From contig DUMY01000166.1 in NCBI GenBank assembly GCA_012839645.1, positions 1-38,918 of the forward strand: a stretch of DNA of 38,918 nucleotides. Reading direction: 5' to 3'. A program made the position numbers and the translations under genes. This document shows, piece after piece, positions 37,409 through 38,918 of this stretch. The notes below the pieces were generated by a model. That model worked only from the letters and a program-made list of their open reading frames with translations, made no database searches and was not told the DNA's origin. Source of the stretch: Syntrophomonadaceae bacterium (GTDB taxonomy: Bacteria > Bacillota > DSM-12270 > Thermacetogeniales > Thermacetogeniaceae). The first letter of the stretch is position 1; each line of letters starts with the position of its first letter.

Positions 37409-38260
37409 TTGCTGGATATAATTTTTAATAGAGCTCGTGATCGTCAGACAGCTAAAATACCGCTGAACAAAATTAGATACGGAAAGTTTCAACCTCGTTT
37501 TGCTATAAATGATCAGGAACTTGAAGAGCTTGTGGAGTCCATACGAGAGGTTGGTGTCTTACAGCCGATTGTTGTGCGGCCTGGGGATGATTGCTATGAA
37601 CTTATAGCTGGTGAGCGTCGTGTACGGGCGAGTATAAAGGCAGGGTTGAAAGATATCAATGCTGTTATCTGTCATTTAAGTGATAGAGAGGCCGCTGAAG
37701 TAGCCTTGATTGAAAACATACAACGCCGCAACCTGCATTTTCTAGAAGAAGCGGAAGGATTCCAAAACCTGATCGAGCATTTTCATTTAACCCAATCTGA
37801 GGTTGCCCAGAAGATGGGGCTCAGTCAAAGCACCATTGCCAATAAACTAAGACTATTAAAACTTGCCTCTCCTGTTAGGGAAAAAATCTATAAATTGAGA
37901 TTAACAGAGCGTCATGCCCGAGCATTGTTAGAATTAAGTGATACCGATTCCCAATTGGAAGCTTTGAAATATGCTGAACAAACCAATTTTACGGTGCGTG
38001 ACTGGGAAGAACTGATACGGCAAGAATGCAGTCCAGAGAATGGCAAAAATATTTCCCGGGAAATAAAGAAGCGTAGGAAACAAAAAATAAAACCCGTGGT
38101 CAAGGATCTTCGTTTGTTTATAAATTCATTAGAAAAAGGGGTTAGGGTGCTGCAGGATGCGGGTCTGGATGTGCAGTTGCTTCATAAGCAGCATGATGAT
38201 GGACTGCGGATTATCATTGATGTAGGAGAGCAGAGATCGCAGGGACGGCAGACGGTTTGA
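37409..38260 (+). CDS. noc: Nucleoid occlusion protein Noc (ParB family)
   Basis: 283 residues. ParB/Noc N-terminal CTPase domain: KIPLNKIRYGKFQPR, LIAGERRVRASIKAG (GERR at 68-71) and IENIQRRNLH (102-108). The helix-turn-helix GLSQSTIANKLRLL (138-150) has Gln140 and Lys146, as in Noc rather than the RPYVANHLRLL of ParB. This agrees with the perfect Noc-binding palindrome inside the gene at 38051. Noc spreads from such sites and blocks division over the nucleoid; membrane binding uses an N-terminal amphipathic helix, here possibly the short LLDIIFNRARDRQ. TTG at 37409 follows GAAGGGGG. parA/parB, often next, are not in the window; a transposase remnant begins in frame right after the stop. Confidence 0.88.
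   Translation: MLDIIFNRARDRQTAKIPLNKIRYGKFQPRFAINDQELEELVESIREVGVLQPIVVRPGDDCYELIAGERRVRASIKAGLKDINAVICHLSDREAAEVALIENIQRRNLHFLEEAEGFQNLIEHFHLTQSEVAQKMGLSQSTIANKLRLLKLASPVREKIYKLRLTERHARALLELSDTDSQLEALKYAEQTNFTVRDWEELIRQECSPENGKNISREIKKRRKQKIKPVVKDLRLFINSLEKGVRVLQDAGLDVQLLHKQHDDGLRIIIDVGEQRSQGRQTV
38051..38064. promoter_or_regulatory. Noc-binding site (NBS)
   Basis: ATTTCCCGGGAAAT, a perfect 14-bp palindrome identical to the Noc-binding consensus described for B. subtilis. It lies inside noc at about codons 215-219. Confidence 0.82.
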
Positions 38261-38410
38261 AAAGTCGTTAATCGCCATCAAATCACCTTGTTTCCAGAAG
38301 CAATAGATGATGATATAACCTCGGACAACCCGGTCCGATATATTGATGACTTTGTAGGCTCCAATGAAATAGAAAGCAATTGCCAAGAAAAAAATCCAAG
38401 TGTCACGTAA
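38261..38410 (+). pseudogene. Transposase N-terminal remnant (DUF772/IS1182-like)
   Basis: The frame that continues directly after the noc stop reads KVVNRHQITLFPEAIDDD, then ITSDNPVRYIDDFVGSNEIE, and ends at TAA 38410 after 49 codons. The pattern LFPE-x-IDD-x(2)-x(2)-D-NPVR-x-ID-x-FV is the N-terminus of transposases with a DUF772 domain (IS1182-like). There is no start codon of its own, and the catalytic part is missing, so this is a fossil. It suggests an insertion-deletion event at the 3' end of noc, which may also have removed neighbours such as parA/parB. Confidence 0.6.
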
Positions 38411-38439
38411 AAACCCTCCAGGGATCCCTAGAGGGTTTT
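38410..38439 (+). terminator. Strong, possibly bidirectional terminator
   Basis: AAAACCCTC pairs with GAGGGTTTT; the centre AGGGATCCCT is itself self-complementary. A/T runs on both sides allow it to end noc (plus) and the MFS gene (minus). Confidence 0.85.
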
Positions 38440-38553
38440 ATGGTGTTTATGTTAGTTTGAGTTTATTATTTAATTTATAAAAGTATAACAATGTTGTAGT
38501 AAGATCATGACAAAAGAGCCTCAATAACTGAAATATATTCCAGGTAAATCTAT

Positions 38554-38918
38554 CTATCTATTCGCCTTAGTCTTGATTCGTATCAGTAAAACAGCCACTA
38601 CAGCGATGGCAGTGGCGATAACTATTGGAAAGGTTCCGGACAACCAACTGCCTCCGGCCACAGTTCTGCCGACGAGCGGTGGGCCTATGAGCATTCCAAA
38701 GTTCTGGCCTAGACTGACTATGGCCAGAGCCATGCCAGCCAATTCAGGGCGCGGCACTGTTTCAGGAGCCAAGGTAAAAGTACTGCTGGGAATGAAACCT
38801 ACAACTAAGCCAAGCCCAATCATATAAGGAATAATTACAGAAGTATTGCCCAGATTGAAACACCAAATTAAAATCAACACTGCCACAATCAAAGCTGTGC
38901 CCAAGACTGCCTTACGAT
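38554..38918 (-). CDS. MFS transporter, C-terminal part (5' partial)
   Basis: About 121 visible residues; the frame stays open to the window edge, so the start lies to the right. Four hydrophobic segments are visible (TALIVAVLILIWCFNL; VIIPYMIGLGLVVGFI; LAGMALAIVSLGQNFGMLIGPPLVG; FPIVIATAIAVVAVLLIRI), and GMALAIVSLGQNFGMLIGPPLVG with the Gly-rich helix is typical of late helices in major facilitator proteins. The protein ends with a short basic tail (RIKTKANR). Substrate cannot be told. It faces noc, with the terminator at 38410-38439 between them. Confidence 0.75.
   Translation of the reverse strand, partial: RKAVLGTALIVAVLILIWCFNLGNTSVIIPYMIGLGLVVGFIPSSTFTLAPETVPRPELAGMALAIVSLGQNFGMLIGPPLVGRTVAGGSWLSGTFPIVIATAIAVVAVLLIRIKTKANR

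Overview
The window looks like the chromosomal origin region of an anaerobic, amino-acid-fermenting Firmicute (Clostridia sensu lato). The evidence is the dnaA-dnaN-recF-remB-gyrB-gyrA order on one side of oriC and rpmH-rnpA-yidD-yidC-jag-mnmE-rsmG-noc on the other, many TTG/GTG starts behind strong GGAGG-type ribosome binding sites, a serine T-box, and a selenocysteine-containing glycine reductase (Stickland) operon. No taxon closer than this can be fixed from the sequence.

Layout. 1-8389: a carbohydrate cluster with a mannose theme. It holds a large glycosyltransferase/GH130 phosphorylase-like fusion (+ strand, cut by the left edge) facing a minus-strand run: GT4 glycosyltransferase, (alpha/alpha)6-type glycosidase-like protein, GH5-like glycosidase, and a GT4 glycosyltransferase fused to a type II mannose-6-phosphate isomerase cupin. 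8390-9407: about 1 kb with no convincing gene, but with a good minus-strand promoter and a possible structured leader. 9408-9832: four minus-strand tRNAs (Ser-TGA, Arg-ACG, Ser-GCT, Arg-CCT) with their own promoter and terminator. 9974-14353: a serine operon (class V aminotransferase, serA, serS) behind a T-box leader with a UCC (Ser) specifier. 14425-22713: the glycine reductase operon trxB-trxA-grdE-grdA-grdB-grdC-grdD-grdX behind a divergent glycine-riboswitch-like leader with an overlapping terminator. grdA and grdB each contain an in-frame UGA read as selenocysteine, so plain ORF calling splits them. 22807-32514: pdxS, gyrA, gyrB, remB, recF, dnaN and dnaA, all minus. 32515-32725: oriC-type DnaA boxes and the divergent dnaA/rpmH promoters. 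32726-38260: rpmH, rnpA, yidD, yidC, jag, mnmE, rsmG, noc, all plus, with a perfect Noc-binding palindrome inside noc. 38261-38918: a transposase remnant, a strong terminator and the C-terminal part of an MFS transporter cut by the right edge.

How the parts fit. Serine supply and charging (aminotransferase, SerA, SerRS, tRNA-Ser) lie next to glycine reduction; serine and glycine interconvert. PdxS makes the PLP used by the aminotransferase. Compared with the Bacillus subtilis order gyrA...pdxS-pdxT-serS-tRNA-Ser, the glycine reductase and serine-synthesis operons sit exactly between pdxS and serS, and pdxT is absent. Short dispersed repeats (a 27-bp palindrome, a GGAAGTGGGA-type element and a GTTAGTGGTTGG-type element) punctuate the intergenic regions left of gyrA and recur near mnmE. 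The best candidate for an undescribed system is the mannose-themed glycan cluster at the left end. The best regulatory candidate is the divergent riboswitch in front of the glycine reductase operon.
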